Shown: positions 9,892 to 19,675, numbered from the stretch's first letter. The stretch: DNA of 64,000 nucleotides from Bacteroidota bacterium (GCA_027484125.1 JAIXUI010000009.1:1-64000), one strand, 5' to 3'. Notes: a model not told the origin generated them from the sequence alone. Program-made: numbers and translations.

Positions 9892-10749
9892 ATGCGCATT
9901 TTTAATTCTGGTCTGCTTATGTTTTTGCTTGCCCTTGGGCTGGCAACCGGCTTAAGTAGTTGTGATTCGTACAACAAAGTGCTGAAGAGCACTGACCTGA
10001 ATTACAAGTACGAAATGGCTAAGAAGTACTACAATAAAGGCCAATACTACCGCGCTCAGCCGCTCTTAGAAGAACTACTCGGTGTTTACCGCGGAACTGA
10101 ACGTGCGGAAGATGTTTATTACTACTACGCTTATTGTGAGTTAAACCAAGCTAACTACGGAGCGGCATCTTATCATTTTAAAAACTTTGCTCAAAGTTTT
10201 CCTCGGTCTGCGAAAACGGAAGAGGCGGAATTCATGAGTGCTTATGCACTTTCATTGGAATCTCCTGAGTATTCTTTGGACCCAACCAGCACGGAAAAGG
10301 CCATCGAAAGCATGCAATATTTCGTAAACCGATATCCGGAAAGCGAAAAAGTAAAAGAGTGTAACGAAACCATGGACCGACTGCGTAGAAAGTTGGAAAT
10401 CAAAGCGTTTCGTTCCGCAAACTTGTACTATAAAATGGAAGATTATCGGGCTTCTGCCATCCTTTTTAAGAATATATTGGTTCAGTATCCCGATATCGAT
10501 GAGCGTGAAGAAGTTGCCTTCTTGGTAGTAAAATCTTACTATTTACTGGCTAAGAACAGCATTGAATCCAAAAAGAAAGACCGATACGAAGAGGTGGTGC
10601 GTTCCTATCAAAACTTCAAGGAAGAATTTCCTAAAAGTGCTTGGATGGGAGAAGCCGAGAATTACCTCAAACTCACCAACGAAGCCTTAATAAAAATCGA
10701 GCAATCGACTTCCACTCCAGTTTCTCAACAAACGAATTCAAACCCATGA
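9892..10749 (+). CDS. bamD: Outer membrane protein assembly factor BamD
   Basis: Lipobox LSSC, TPR-like repeats, genomic context; ATG at 9892 preferred over the TTG at 9883. Confidence 0.88.
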   Translation: MRIFNSGLLMFLLALGLATGLSSCDSYNKVLKSTDLNYKYEMAKKYYNKGQYYRAQPLLEELLGVYRGTERAEDVYYYYAYCELNQANYGAASYHFKNFAQSFPRSAKTEEAEFMSAYALSLESPEYSLDPTSTEKAIESMQYFVNRYPESEKVKECNETMDRLRRKLEIKAFRSANLYYKMEDYRASAILFKNILVQYPDIDEREEVAFLVVKSYYLLAKNSIESKKKDRYEEVVRSYQNFKEEFPKSAWMGEAENYLKLTNEALIKIEQSTSTPVSQQTNSNP

Positions 10750-11063
10750 CCAATAACACCCAAGCAGAAACCAGAGACCTTAAAGGCCTGGACAAAACCG
10801 GAAACATCTACGAAACCGTAGTAATTCTGGCAAAACGTGCCAATCAGATTTCTGTAAAAATCAAGGATGAACTCAACTCTAAGTTGTCAGAGTTCTCCTC
10901 TTCTTCTGACAACCTAGAAGAAGTGTTTGAAAACCGTGAGCAAATTGAAATTTCAAAGGCTTACGAACGCATGCCGAAACCTACCCTTCAAGCGCATGAT
11001 GAGTTTGTAACGGGTAAAGTGTATTATCGCAATCAGTACAAAGAGAAGAAAGAAAAAATTTAA
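10746..11063 (+). CDS. rpoZ: DNA-directed RNA polymerase subunit omega-like protein (RpoZ/Rpb6 family)
   Basis: YETVVILAKRANQISVKIKDEL motif; ATG overlaps the bamD stop. Confidence 0.75.
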   Translation: MTNNTQAETRDLKGLDKTGNIYETVVILAKRANQISVKIKDELNSKLSEFSSSSDNLEEVFENREQIEISKAYERMPKPTLQAHDEFVTGKVYYRNQYKEKKEKI

Positions 11064-11067
11064 GCTC

Positions 11068-12279
11068 ATGCTAGCCGGAAGGAAGGTTCTCATAGGAATA
11101 ACCGGCGGTATAGCAGCTTACAAATCAGCCCTGTTAGTCAGGTTGCTGGTAAAGGCAGGAGCCGAGGTGCAAGTTATCATGACGCCCTCGGCTTCGGCAT
11201 TTGTAAGCCCGCTCACGTTGGCGACTTTATCTAAACGCCCTGTTATCTCTGAGTATTTCAAGGTTGAGACAGGCGAGTGGGCCAATCATGTGGAATTGGG
11301 CTTATGGCCGGACTTGATGCTGATCGCGCCGCTTACTGCTAACACCTTGTCGAAAATGGTGCATGGCTTGTCAGACAATTTACTGATGACCACGTACTTG
11401 TCGGCTCGTTGTCCGGTAGTGGTGGCTCCAGCCATGGACTTAGACATGTGGAAGCACGCCACTACGCGCCGCAATATGCAGTTGTTAGAACAGGATGGCG
11501 TTTATGTTATTCCTCCTGCTACAGGTGAGTTGGCGAGTGGTCTGTTTGGTGAAGGCCGTATGGCTGAACCGGAAGAGCAGTTTGAATGGATTCAAAATTT
11601 CTTCAGCAAGAGTCAGTCTTTATCCGGACAAAAAGTGCTTATCACCGCTGGCCCAACGTATGAAGCCCTTGACCCGGTACGATTTATCGGCAATCATTCT
11701 TCCGGGAAGATGGGCTTCGCCTTAGCTAAAGCATGTGCAGCACAGGGTGCTGAGGTGCATTTGGTTCATGGGCCGGTCTCCATTCCGGTTCCACAGCATC
11801 CTCAGATTAAGGTTTATTCAATTCGTTCTGCTCAGGAGATGTTCGCACAATGCGAACTTTTGTTTCCCAATATGGCTATTACCATTTGCTCAGCAGCAGT
11901 AGCCGACTACCGGCCCGAAGTGATTCAGGAGGAGAAAATCAAGAAAAAAGGAGACACCCTTCAGCTTAATCTGGTTAAAAATCCGGACATTCTCAAAACT
12001 TTAGGCCATGCCAAGAAGCCGCATCAGGTTGTTATTGGCTTTGCTTTGGAAACAACGAATGAGTTGGAAAATGCGCAAGGGAAACTTCATGCTAAACAGG
12101 CTGACCTTATTGTTTTAAATTCGATGCGCAAGGATGGGTCAGGCTTCGGCACCGATACCAACCATGTATGGCTGGTGGAAGTCGGTCGTGTTCGGGAACT
12201 TCCTCTCGCGTCAAAAGACCATATCGCGGAATCTATCGTTCAGGCAATAATTGAAATCAAGGATGAAAAACAAGTTTAG
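11068..12279 (+). CDS. coaBC: Bifunctional phosphopantothenoylcysteine decarboxylase / phosphopantothenate-cysteine ligase
   Basis: ITGGIAAYKSALLVRLLVKAG, APAMDLDMW, ITAGPTYEALDPVRFIGNHSSGKMG. Confidence 0.96.
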   Translation: MLAGRKVLIGITGGIAAYKSALLVRLLVKAGAEVQVIMTPSASAFVSPLTLATLSKRPVISEYFKVETGEWANHVELGLWPDLMLIAPLTANTLSKMVHGLSDNLLMTTYLSARCPVVVAPAMDLDMWKHATTRRNMQLLEQDGVYVIPPATGELASGLFGEGRMAEPEEQFEWIQNFFSKSQSLSGQKVLITAGPTYEALDPVRFIGNHSSGKMGFALAKACAAQGAEVHLVHGPVSIPVPQHPQIKVYSIRSAQEMFAQCELLFPNMAITICSAAVADYRPEVIQEEKIKKKGDTLQLNLVKNPDILKTLGHAKKPHQVVIGFALETTNELENAQGKLHAKQADLIVLNSMRKDGSGFGTDTNHVWLVEVGRVRELPLASKDHIAESIVQAIIEIKDEKQV

Positions 12280-13177
12280 TAGCTGGTTAATCTTGTTGCT
12301 GGTTGGCTTTAGTGTGAATGCAGCAGCCCAGGAGTTGAACTGCCAAGTGGTGGTGAATTCACAGAATGTGAACAATGCCGCCGACCGACAGTTGTTCCAA
12401 ACCATGCAGCAACAGATCATCGAGTTCATGAATACCCGAAAGTGGACGAACGACGCTTTTACCCAACAAGAGAAGATCAATTGCAACCTTACCTTGCTGA
12501 TTGAACAGCGTATTTCTACCAATGAATTCAAAGCAACCGCTCAAATTCAGTGTGTCAGGCCGGTTTATAAAAGTGGGTATAATTCGGTCTTGTTCAATTA
12601 CAGCGACCCAGACTGGACCTTCGAATACACAGAGTTTCAGCCATTGGACTTCAATGACGCAACTTTCACTTCCAATCTCACCTCTATGTTGGCGTATTAT
12701 GCGTACATGATTTTGGGATTTGATTACGATTCCTTCGAAGCAGAAGGCGGCACCCCTTATTTTCAAAAGGCACAAATGGTGTTGAGTAATGCACAAAACG
12801 CCCCTCAAAAAGGCTGGAAGCAGAGCGAAAGTTTGCGCAACCGTTACTGGTTGATTTCCTCCATTTTATCGCCGGGCTGCAAGAACATTCGTCAATCGGT
12901 TTACACTTACCACCGCCTGGGGCTCGATCGTTTTCACGACAATAAAACCTTGGAAGCAGCGAGAAAGGAAATCATGAATGCGCTGGAACTGATTCGGGTG
13001 ACGCACAAAGAAAAACCCGGAACCATGTTTCAGCAAGTGTATATGAATGCTAAAAAAGATGAATTGGTAAGCATTTTCGCCGATGCTACCGGACAAGAAA
13101 AACTCAAGGCCATCGAAATTCTTCAGCAGATTGATACCATCAACGGTCTGCTCTATCAGAACATTAATCAGAACTAA
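12263..13177 (+). CDS. DUF4835 family protein
   Basis: Signal peptide then QELNCQVVVNSQNV; position between coaBC and recN; ATG at 12263. Confidence 0.8.
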   Translation: MKNKFSSWLILLLVGFSVNAAAQELNCQVVVNSQNVNNAADRQLFQTMQQQIIEFMNTRKWTNDAFTQQEKINCNLTLLIEQRISTNEFKATAQIQCVRPVYKSGYNSVLFNYSDPDWTFEYTEFQPLDFNDATFTSNLTSMLAYYAYMILGFDYDSFEAEGGTPYFQKAQMVLSNAQNAPQKGWKQSESLRNRYWLISSILSPGCKNIRQSVYTYHRLGLDRFHDNKTLEAARKEIMNALELIRVTHKEKPGTMFQQVYMNAKKDELVSIFADATGQEKLKAIEILQQIDTINGLLYQNINQN

Positions 13178-14841
13178 TGCTGCTTCGGCTGCTCATCGAT
13201 AATTACATTCTAATCAACCGGCTGGAAATGCCGTTTCAACCCGGATTAACGGTAGTTACCGGAGAAACTGGTGCCGGAAAATCCATTTTTATTGGTGCAC
13301 TTTCGCTTCTTTTAGGGAGTCGTGCAGAGTCTGGTTTGCAGCGTAATCCGGAAAAGAAGTGCATCATCGAAGGGGAGTTTGCGCTTACACCTGAGTTAGA
13401 ATCCAGGTTGTCTCAGTTCGATTGGGAAGTCGGCAACCCGCTTATTGTGCGTCGTGAATTGCTTCCTAATGGGAAAAGCCGCTCATTCATCCAAGACAGT
13501 CCGGTTTCATTAACAGACTTGAAAACCTTAGGTGATTTTCTGGTCGATTTTAACTCCCAGTTCCAAACGCTCAAGCTTACCGAGGAGCATTTTCAGTTAG
13601 AGATTCTGGATGCACTTGCAGGAAATCGTGACGCTTTGGAAAATTGGTCTCAAGCATGGAAAAATTATCAATCGCTCGATAAAAAGCTGCGAGAAGAGGA
13701 AGAACGTATTGCCAAACTTCAAGCTGACCAAGATTACACCCAGTACTTGTTTGATGAATTGGCTCAGTCTAGCTTGCTAGAACCCGATGAATTAGATAAG
13801 CTGGAGAAGGAAATTCCATTGCTTTCAAACGCTGGCGAGTTGGAAATGAAACTCAGTCAGATGTTGGAGATTTCGCGCGACGGAGAGTTCAATACACTCG
13901 GTCAGTTGGCTTCGGTGGTTCAATTGCTGCAATCCGTGAAAAGCTATTCGAGCGATCTTGACCAGAAGTATAATCGACTTCGGGATTTACAACTCGAATT
14001 CCGCGATTGGACTGACAGTATCCAGGACGAACTTGCTCACTTAGAGCATGATCCACAGCGTTTGGAAGAGGCAGAAGCACGGCGTTCTCATCTTTACAGG
14101 TTGCTTCAAAAGCACCGTCTTCGCACGCTGGAAGAGCTGATGGCGTTGAGAGATGAGTTAGATAGTCAGTTACAGGCAGTGGAGCGCGGTTCCACCGATT
14201 TGGAAGTCCTTCGTCAGGAGGTAGAATCGGCGAAGCAACACGCTTGGAAAGCGGCTCAGCTGCTACACGATGCGCGCCAATCCGCTAAAAACAAGCTTTC
14301 TTCAGAGGTTACAGCCATTCTTCATGGATTAGGAATGCCGGAAGCCCGCTTTGAGTTGGAGGTTCAGCAGCGTGAAGTTCCGGTTGGCGGACGCGCTGCT
14401 TTCACCTTGGTGGAAGCACGTTTCAGCGCTACTGAAGGACGCTCGCTTCTACCTGTCAAGCAAGCCGCATCTGGAGGTGAAATGTCGCGTATTATGCTTG
14501 CCATTAAGCAGGTTGTAGCTGGTCAAGTTGGTACGCCCACCATATTGTTTGATGAAATTGACACTGGAATCAGTGGGGAAGTTGCTCGAAAAGTGGGCCA
14601 ACTGATGGAGACGATGAGTGGAAGTCAGCAAATTATCGCTATCACGCATTTGCCGCAGATTGCCAGTCGGGGAGAAGCGCACTGGTTGGTGTATAAGGAA
14701 AAATTAGGTGCTGAAACGCTTACCAACATTCGGATTTTATCGGAGGAAGAGCGCGTTGAAGCCATTGCACGGATATTATCAGGAGAAAATAGGGGAGAAG
14801 CAGCCCTTCAAACCGCTCGCGAACTGCTTAAAGGAAGATAA
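13177..14841 (+). CDS. recN: DNA repair protein RecN
   Basis: TGETGAGKSIFIGALSLLLG Walker A, coiled coil, QAASGGEMSRIMLAIK, ILFDEIDTGISG. Confidence 0.96.
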   Translation: MLLRLLIDNYILINRLEMPFQPGLTVVTGETGAGKSIFIGALSLLLGSRAESGLQRNPEKKCIIEGEFALTPELESRLSQFDWEVGNPLIVRRELLPNGKSRSFIQDSPVSLTDLKTLGDFLVDFNSQFQTLKLTEEHFQLEILDALAGNRDALENWSQAWKNYQSLDKKLREEEERIAKLQADQDYTQYLFDELAQSSLLEPDELDKLEKEIPLLSNAGELEMKLSQMLEISRDGEFNTLGQLASVVQLLQSVKSYSSDLDQKYNRLRDLQLEFRDWTDSIQDELAHLEHDPQRLEEAEARRSHLYRLLQKHRLRTLEELMALRDELDSQLQAVERGSTDLEVLRQEVESAKQHAWKAAQLLHDARQSAKNKLSSEVTAILHGLGMPEARFELEVQQREVPVGGRAAFTLVEARFSATEGRSLLPVKQAASGGEMSRIMLAIKQVVAGQVGTPTILFDEIDTGISGEVARKVGQLMETMSGSQQIIAITHLPQIASRGEAHWLVYKEKLGAETLTNIRILSEEERVEAIARILSGENRGEAALQTARELLKGR

Positions 14842-14846
14842 TCTTC

Positions 14847-14854
14847 TACCTTTG
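14847..14854 (+). promoter_or_regulatory. Putative -7 element TACCTTTG upstream of fabI
   Basis: TAnnTTTG match 18 nt before the fabI ATG. Confidence 0.5.
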
Positions 14855-14872
14855 TCAAACTAAACTAAACTT

Positions 14873-15697
14873 ATGTCTTACGGACTACTGAAAGGTAAAA
14901 AGGGAATCATTTTCGGTGCTTTGGATCCTAACTCTATCGCCTGGCATGTGGCTGAGAAAGCCCATGAAGAAGGCGCTCAGTTTGTACTGACCAATGCACC
15001 TATTGCACTTAGAATGGGTAAAATCAATGAGTTAGCCGAAAAATGTGGCGCTACACTCATTGGTGCTGATGCTACCAACAACGAGGATCTGGAGAAACTG
15101 TTCACCCAGTCTATGGAAGTCATGGGCGGAAAGGTGGACTTCGTGCTACACTCTATCGGAATGTCTCCCAATGTTCGTAAGGGGAAGCATTACACCGGCG
15201 TTGATTACGATTTCTATCACAAAACCCTGGATATTTCAGCTATGTCGCTTCACCGTACACTAGCGGCTGCGCACAAGCTGGATGCCATCAGCGATTGGGG
15301 TTCTGTTGTTGCATTAACTTATATCGCAGCCCAGCGTGTATTCCCGGATTATAACGATATGGCCGATGCTAAAGCCTTGTTAGAGTCTATCACTCGCAGT
15401 TTCGGTTATCATTTAGGGGTACAGAAGAAGATTCGCGTCAATACCATCTCTCAGTCTCCAACCAAAACGACTGCCGGAACCGGTGTTAAAGGCTTTGATT
15501 CCTTCTTCGACTATGCAGACATGATGTCGCCATTGGGTAATGCAGATGCAGGTGCTTGTGCTGATTATGTAGTGAGTTTGTTCTCTGACCTCACCCGCTA
15601 TGTAACCATGCAGAACCTCTTCCACGATGGCGGATTCTCCTTCACTGGTGTGAGTCAGGCGTTGGTAGATCGGTTCAGCCAGCAACAAGAAGGCTAA
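14873..15697 (+). CDS. fabI: Enoyl-[acyl-carrier-protein] reductase (NADH), SDR family
   Basis: N-terminal GLLKGKKGIIFGALDPNSIAWHVAEKAHEEGA; divergent SDR fold. Confidence 0.93.
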   Translation: MSYGLLKGKKGIIFGALDPNSIAWHVAEKAHEEGAQFVLTNAPIALRMGKINELAEKCGATLIGADATNNEDLEKLFTQSMEVMGGKVDFVLHSIGMSPNVRKGKHYTGVDYDFYHKTLDISAMSLHRTLAAAHKLDAISDWGSVVALTYIAAQRVFPDYNDMADAKALLESITRSFGYHLGVQKKIRVNTISQSPTKTTAGTGVKGFDSFFDYADMMSPLGNADAGACADYVVSLFSDLTRYVTMQNLFHDGGFSFTGVSQALVDRFSQQQEG

Positions 15698-15720
15698 GCC
15701 CTCCTTCTATTTCAATATCA

Positions 15721-15767
15721 ATCAGCTTAATTGAGGCATTTTAGCCTCAGTTAAGCTGATTTTTTTT
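15721..15767 (+). terminator. Strong rho-independent terminator after fabI
   Basis: 17-bp stem ATCAGCTTAATTGAGGC/GCCTCAGTTAAGCTGAT, loop ATTTTA, T7 tract. Confidence 0.93.
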
Positions 15768-15876
15768 GTGCTTATGCAATCATAATGTCCTCAACTGATG
15801 CAAGTTTTCAGAAGTCTTTAAAATCAGTGAGGACTTTAAAGAAAGTATTTCACATAAAAGGGAAAATCCTAGGAAG

Positions 15877-16200
15877 CAATTTCGATTGAGAATGGAGTAA
15901 GAGCAATCTTGAATAAAATAAGGGCATCCTTCAATAGATTAAGGTCGATTTGGAATAGATTAAGGGCAACCTGGATTTGAGTTAAATCGATAAGGAAAAA
16001 AGTGTAGTCGATTGGGAATAAATTAAAGGCGACTTGGAAGAAAGTAAGGTCACTTGGGAAAAGAATAAGGGCGACTTGGATTTGAGTTAAATCAATAAGG
16101 AAAAAAGTAAGGTCACTTGGGAAAAGAATAAGGGCGACTTGAATAATCGTAGAGTCAATTGGGTAGAAATTAAGGACGACTTGAAGGAAATTAAGTGAGG
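15877..16200. repeat. Degenerate tandem repeat array, 21-bp units (about 15 copies) in strict phase
   Basis: Units at 15877, 15898, 15919, 15940, 15961, 15982, 16003, 16024, 16045, 16066, 16087, 16108, 16129, 16150, 16171 (+16192 partial); approximate consensus TAAGGKCGAYTTGGRAWARAW. Confidence 0.93.
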
Positions 16201-16670
16201 CTGAGCGAGGAGAAAGGGTGACATACTTGGAATCATAGCACAAGCAGTTACACGCCTTTGAAAGGGTCGAATGTTCATAGAACACCGTCATTCCCCACCT
16301 ACATGTCCCATAAGCGGGCGAACTGGTCACGGAGCAATCACGTATCTCCCTTTAATTTAAAATGCAAAAGGGAGCAAAGCGCACCAGATTAGGACTCCCA
16401 ATGGGCTAAAAAAAAATCATGAATTAATTCAAGTAATCCGATATGGTCCAAGCCAAATTCGCTTCTTATCTCCCAACCTCTTATTGACTAAAGCGCCTGT
16501 CTGTTTTTCAATTATTCCTGTTTATTAAGTAGTTAAACTTAATAGGGATTGAAATCAGTCAATAGTCTAAGCCATTTAACGAAGTCAATCAGAAAGAAAC
16601 TTCAAGGAATACATCCATCACACCTTCCATTTACGTCGGTAATTCCCGAACTTGAGGTTCAAGATATTTT

Positions 16671-18893
16671 ATGGCCAGCACTGCATCCCCCATCGTTATT
16701 TCCCCTGAGCAACTCGAAGAAGAGCGAAAGACCATCCTGAATCAGTACATGGCGCTATTGAGGGCAGGCAAACCCTTCATGCGCAAAGGTGATCGAAAGC
16801 TCATTCGTGCCGCTTTTGAAATGGCAGTAGAGGCACATAAGGAGATGCGCCGGAAATCAGGCGAACCGTACATCTATCATCCCATCGCTGTTGCTCAAAT
16901 TGTTGCAGAAGAAATAGGCCTCGGCACTACTTCTATCATCTGCGCTTTGCTCCATGATACGGTAGAAGACACCGACATCACATTACAGGATGTGGAGCGG
17001 GAGTTCGGAAAAACCGTTGCTAAGATCATCGACGGTTTAACCAAGCTTTCCGGGTTGCACAATAAATCTTCCTCTCAGCAGGCGGAGAATTTCCGTAAGA
17101 TGTTGCTCACCCTCACCGATGACGTTCGGGTAATCTTGGTGAAACTCGCCGACCGGCTGCATAACATGCGTACGCTGGATTCCATGGCGAAGGAAAAGCA
17201 GCTCAAAATTGCCTCTGAAACGCAGTATCTCTATGCGCCTCTAGCACACCGCCTGGGACTTTACGCCATTAAGTCGGAGTTGGAAGATTTGGCGATGAAA
17301 TACCTCGAACCGGATTTGTATAAAATGATTGCACGCAAGCTGAGGGAAACCAAAGCCAAGCGCGACAAATTCATTCGGGATTTCATCACTCCGCTGAAGA
17401 AAGAGCTGGAGTCTCAAGGCTTTCAATTTGAGATTAAAGGAAGACCCAAGTCTATTTTCTCTATTGGGAATAAAATCAAAAAGCAGAACATCTCTTTCGA
17501 GGAGGTCTATGATTTATTTGCAATTCGGGTCATTTTGGACAGTGAAGGTGAGCAGGAAAAGCAGGACTGCTGGCGTGTTTACTCCATCGTAACGGATTAT
17601 TATCCACCGAATCCGAATCGCTTAAGAGACTGGATTTCAACGCCAAAGGCGAATGGATATGAATCGTTGCATACCACAGTGATGAGTCCTTCCGGCAAAT
17701 GGGTGGAAGTTCAAATTCGAACCCGAAGAATGGATGAACTGGCGGAGAAAGGACTTGCGGCTCACTGGAAGTATAAAACCAATACCGCCGATAGTGGACT
17801 CGATGAATGGTTGGAAAAAATCAGAGAGGCGCTTGAAAATCCGGAGCCGAATGCGTTAGAGTTCATCGATGATTTCAAACTTCAGTTATACGCCAAGGAA
17901 ATCTTCATTTTCACGCCTAAAGGTGATTTAATCAAGCTTCCCGGTGGCTCAACGGCCTTGGATTTTGCTTTTGAAATTCACTCAGATTTAGGAGCAAAGT
18001 GTATAGGAGCGAAGGTAAACCATAAGATTGTTCCCCTCAGCTACGAACTTCAGAATGGAGACCAGGTAGAAATTATCACTTCTAACATCCAAAAGCCTAA
18101 TCCGGACTGGCTCAAGTTTGTGATTACCGCGAAAGCCAAGTCCAAAATCAAACAGCTGCTCAAGGAAAATCGCCGGAAGGAAGCTGAACATGGGAAGGAA
18201 ATCTTCGAACGCAAGATGCGCAATGCTCGTTTGGAGATTAATGGCGATGTAATCAATAAACTCCTGAAACATTTCCGTCTTCAGTATGCGCACGATTTGT
18301 ATTACATGATCGCCATCGAGAAAATCGATTGGGTGACCATCAAACAAGTGCTTTCAGAAGATGGAATTCCTGAAAAAAGAGAAAACCGCATCAACGAATC
18401 GAATTTCGAGAGTGTGGTTAAATCACGATCCGGAAAGAATGACGAATGGTTGGTGATTGATGATAAGATAGATCGTATCGATTATTCACTCGCGAATTGT
18501 TGCACGCCCATCCCGGGAGATGATATTTTCGGGTTTATTACGGTGAGTGAAGGCATTAAAATCCATCGGGTAAACTGCCCCAATGCAGTAGATTTATTGT
18601 CGAAGTATGGCTACCGGGTGGTTAAAGCGAAATGGACCGGTCAGCAAGAGGTTTCTTTCCTCGCAGGAATTCGCATAGAAGGAATCGATGATATTGGGAT
18701 TATTTCAGGAATCTCTCAGGTTATTTCCAACGACCTGAAGGTGAACATGCGTTCCATTTCGGTCATCTCCAACGATGGCATGTTCGAGGGTAAGCTCATG
18801 GTTTATGTTCATGATACCCGACATTTGGAAAGTCTGATGAAAAAACTGCTGACCGTTAAGGGGGTCTTAAAGGTCAGCAGGCTAGATACTTGA
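16671..18893 (+). CDS. Bifunctional (p)ppGpp synthetase/hydrolase, RelA/SpoT family
   Basis: HD domain (ALLHDTVEDTD), synthetase domain, TGS domain (IFTPKGDLIKLPGGSTALDFAFEIHSDLG), C-terminal ACT domain. Confidence 0.96.
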   Translation: MASTASPIVISPEQLEEERKTILNQYMALLRAGKPFMRKGDRKLIRAAFEMAVEAHKEMRRKSGEPYIYHPIAVAQIVAEEIGLGTTSIICALLHDTVEDTDITLQDVEREFGKTVAKIIDGLTKLSGLHNKSSSQQAENFRKMLLTLTDDVRVILVKLADRLHNMRTLDSMAKEKQLKIASETQYLYAPLAHRLGLYAIKSELEDLAMKYLEPDLYKMIARKLRETKAKRDKFIRDFITPLKKELESQGFQFEIKGRPKSIFSIGNKIKKQNISFEEVYDLFAIRVILDSEGEQEKQDCWRVYSIVTDYYPPNPNRLRDWISTPKANGYESLHTTVMSPSGKWVEVQIRTRRMDELAEKGLAAHWKYKTNTADSGLDEWLEKIREALENPEPNALEFIDDFKLQLYAKEIFIFTPKGDLIKLPGGSTALDFAFEIHSDLGAKCIGAKVNHKIVPLSYELQNGDQVEIITSNIQKPNPDWLKFVITAKAKSKIKQLLKENRRKEAEHGKEIFERKMRNARLEINGDVINKLLKHFRLQYAHDLYYMIAIEKIDWVTIKQVLSEDGIPEKRENRINESNFESVVKSRSGKNDEWLVIDDKIDRIDYSLANCCTPIPGDDIFGFITVSEGIKIHRVNCPNAVDLLSKYGYRVVKAKWTGQQEVSFLAGIRIEGIDDIGIISGISQVISNDLKVNMRSISVISNDGMFEGKLMVYVHDTRHLESLMKKLLTVKGVLKVSRLDT
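18846..18880 (+). other. Long intragenic hairpin at the 3' end of the relA/spoT gene
   Basis: CTGCTGACCGTTAAG-GGGGT-CTTAAAGGTCAGCAG; 14 of 15 positions pair. Confidence 0.85.
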
Positions 18894-18907
18894 TTAAAAG
18901 ATGCAGC

Positions 18908-19675
18908 TTAGAGCTGCAACATATCCGCAATCGCGGCTTTCTTGTGGTGGGCCGTCATATCGAATTGCACCGGAACTACGGTGGCAAATCCTTGCTTCAA
19001 AGCAGCATCGTCGGTATCCTCACTTTGATCCATCACAATAAACTCTCCCTTCATCCAGAAATAAGGGCGGCCATTAGGGTCTTTACGTTCATCAAAGTTC
19101 TCACTCCACTTACTGTGTGCTTGTCTGCAAACCTTCAATCCACGATACTCAGCTCGTTCTATTTTTGGAATGTTGACATTGAGCAGTAACTCGTGCTGCG
19201 GTTTTTTAAACCACGCCCCAACCACTTCCTTCACTACTTCTTTAGCCAGTGAAAAGTCAGCGTAAGGAGAATAATCGCACAATGAAAATCCTATGGAGGG
19301 AATGCCTTCAATAGCACCTTCAACAGCTGCTGACATGGTGCCGGAATAAATTACGTTGATAGAGGCGTTTGAACCGTGGTTAATGCCTGAAACGAGTAAA
19401 TCAGGCTTGCGGTGCAGAATTTTATCCACTGCCAGCTTGACACAGTCAACAGGTGTTCCACTGGTTTGCCAGGCTTTGTGTGAACCAAATAATCCTGTCA
19501 CTTCCTGAATCCTCAATGGAAAACCGATGGTTACGGCATGTCCCATTCCTGATTGTGCTTTATCTGGAGCAACTATGACGACATCGCCAAAGGATTCAAC
19601 GGCTTCAACAAGGTTGCGAATGCCAGACGCGGTAACACCGTCGTCATTGGTTACAAGTATGAGGGGTCTTGACAT
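18908..19675 (-). CDS. surE: 5'/3'-nucleotidase SurE
   Basis: ILVTNDDGVTASGIRNL, SGINHGSNAS motif. Confidence 0.96.
   Translation of the reverse strand: MSRPLILVTNDDGVTASGIRNLVEAVESFGDVVIVAPDKAQSGMGHAVTIGFPLRIQEVTGLFGSHKAWQTSGTPVDCVKLAVDKILHRKPDLLVSGINHGSNASINVIYSGTMSAAVEGAIEGIPSIGFSLCDYSPYADFSLAKEVVKEVVGAWFKKPQHELLLNVNIPKIERAEYRGLKVCRQAHSKWSENFDERKDPNGRPYFWMKGEFIVMDQSEDTDDAALKQGFATVVPVQFDMTAHHKKAAIADMLQL

Noticed and set aside
12359-12808. 149-aa minus-strand ORF inside the DUF4835 gene
   Set aside because: Antisense shadow of a supported CDS
15869-16330. 153-aa minus-strand ORF across array 2
   Set aside because: Open mainly because the underlying array has a 21-bp period; low-complexity hydrophobic heptads and no recognisable start context
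16530-16557. CRISPR-repeat-like string (gtagttaaacttaatagggattgaaatc)
   Set aside because: Resembles the 3' end of some CRISPR repeats (GGGATTGAAAY) but occurs once, with no spacer array or cas genes nearby
18903-18917. Short hairpin GCAGCT-TAG-AGCTGC over the surE stop
   Set aside because: Only a 6-bp stem with a 3-nt loop and a weak downstream T-run on the minus strand; not enough to call a terminator
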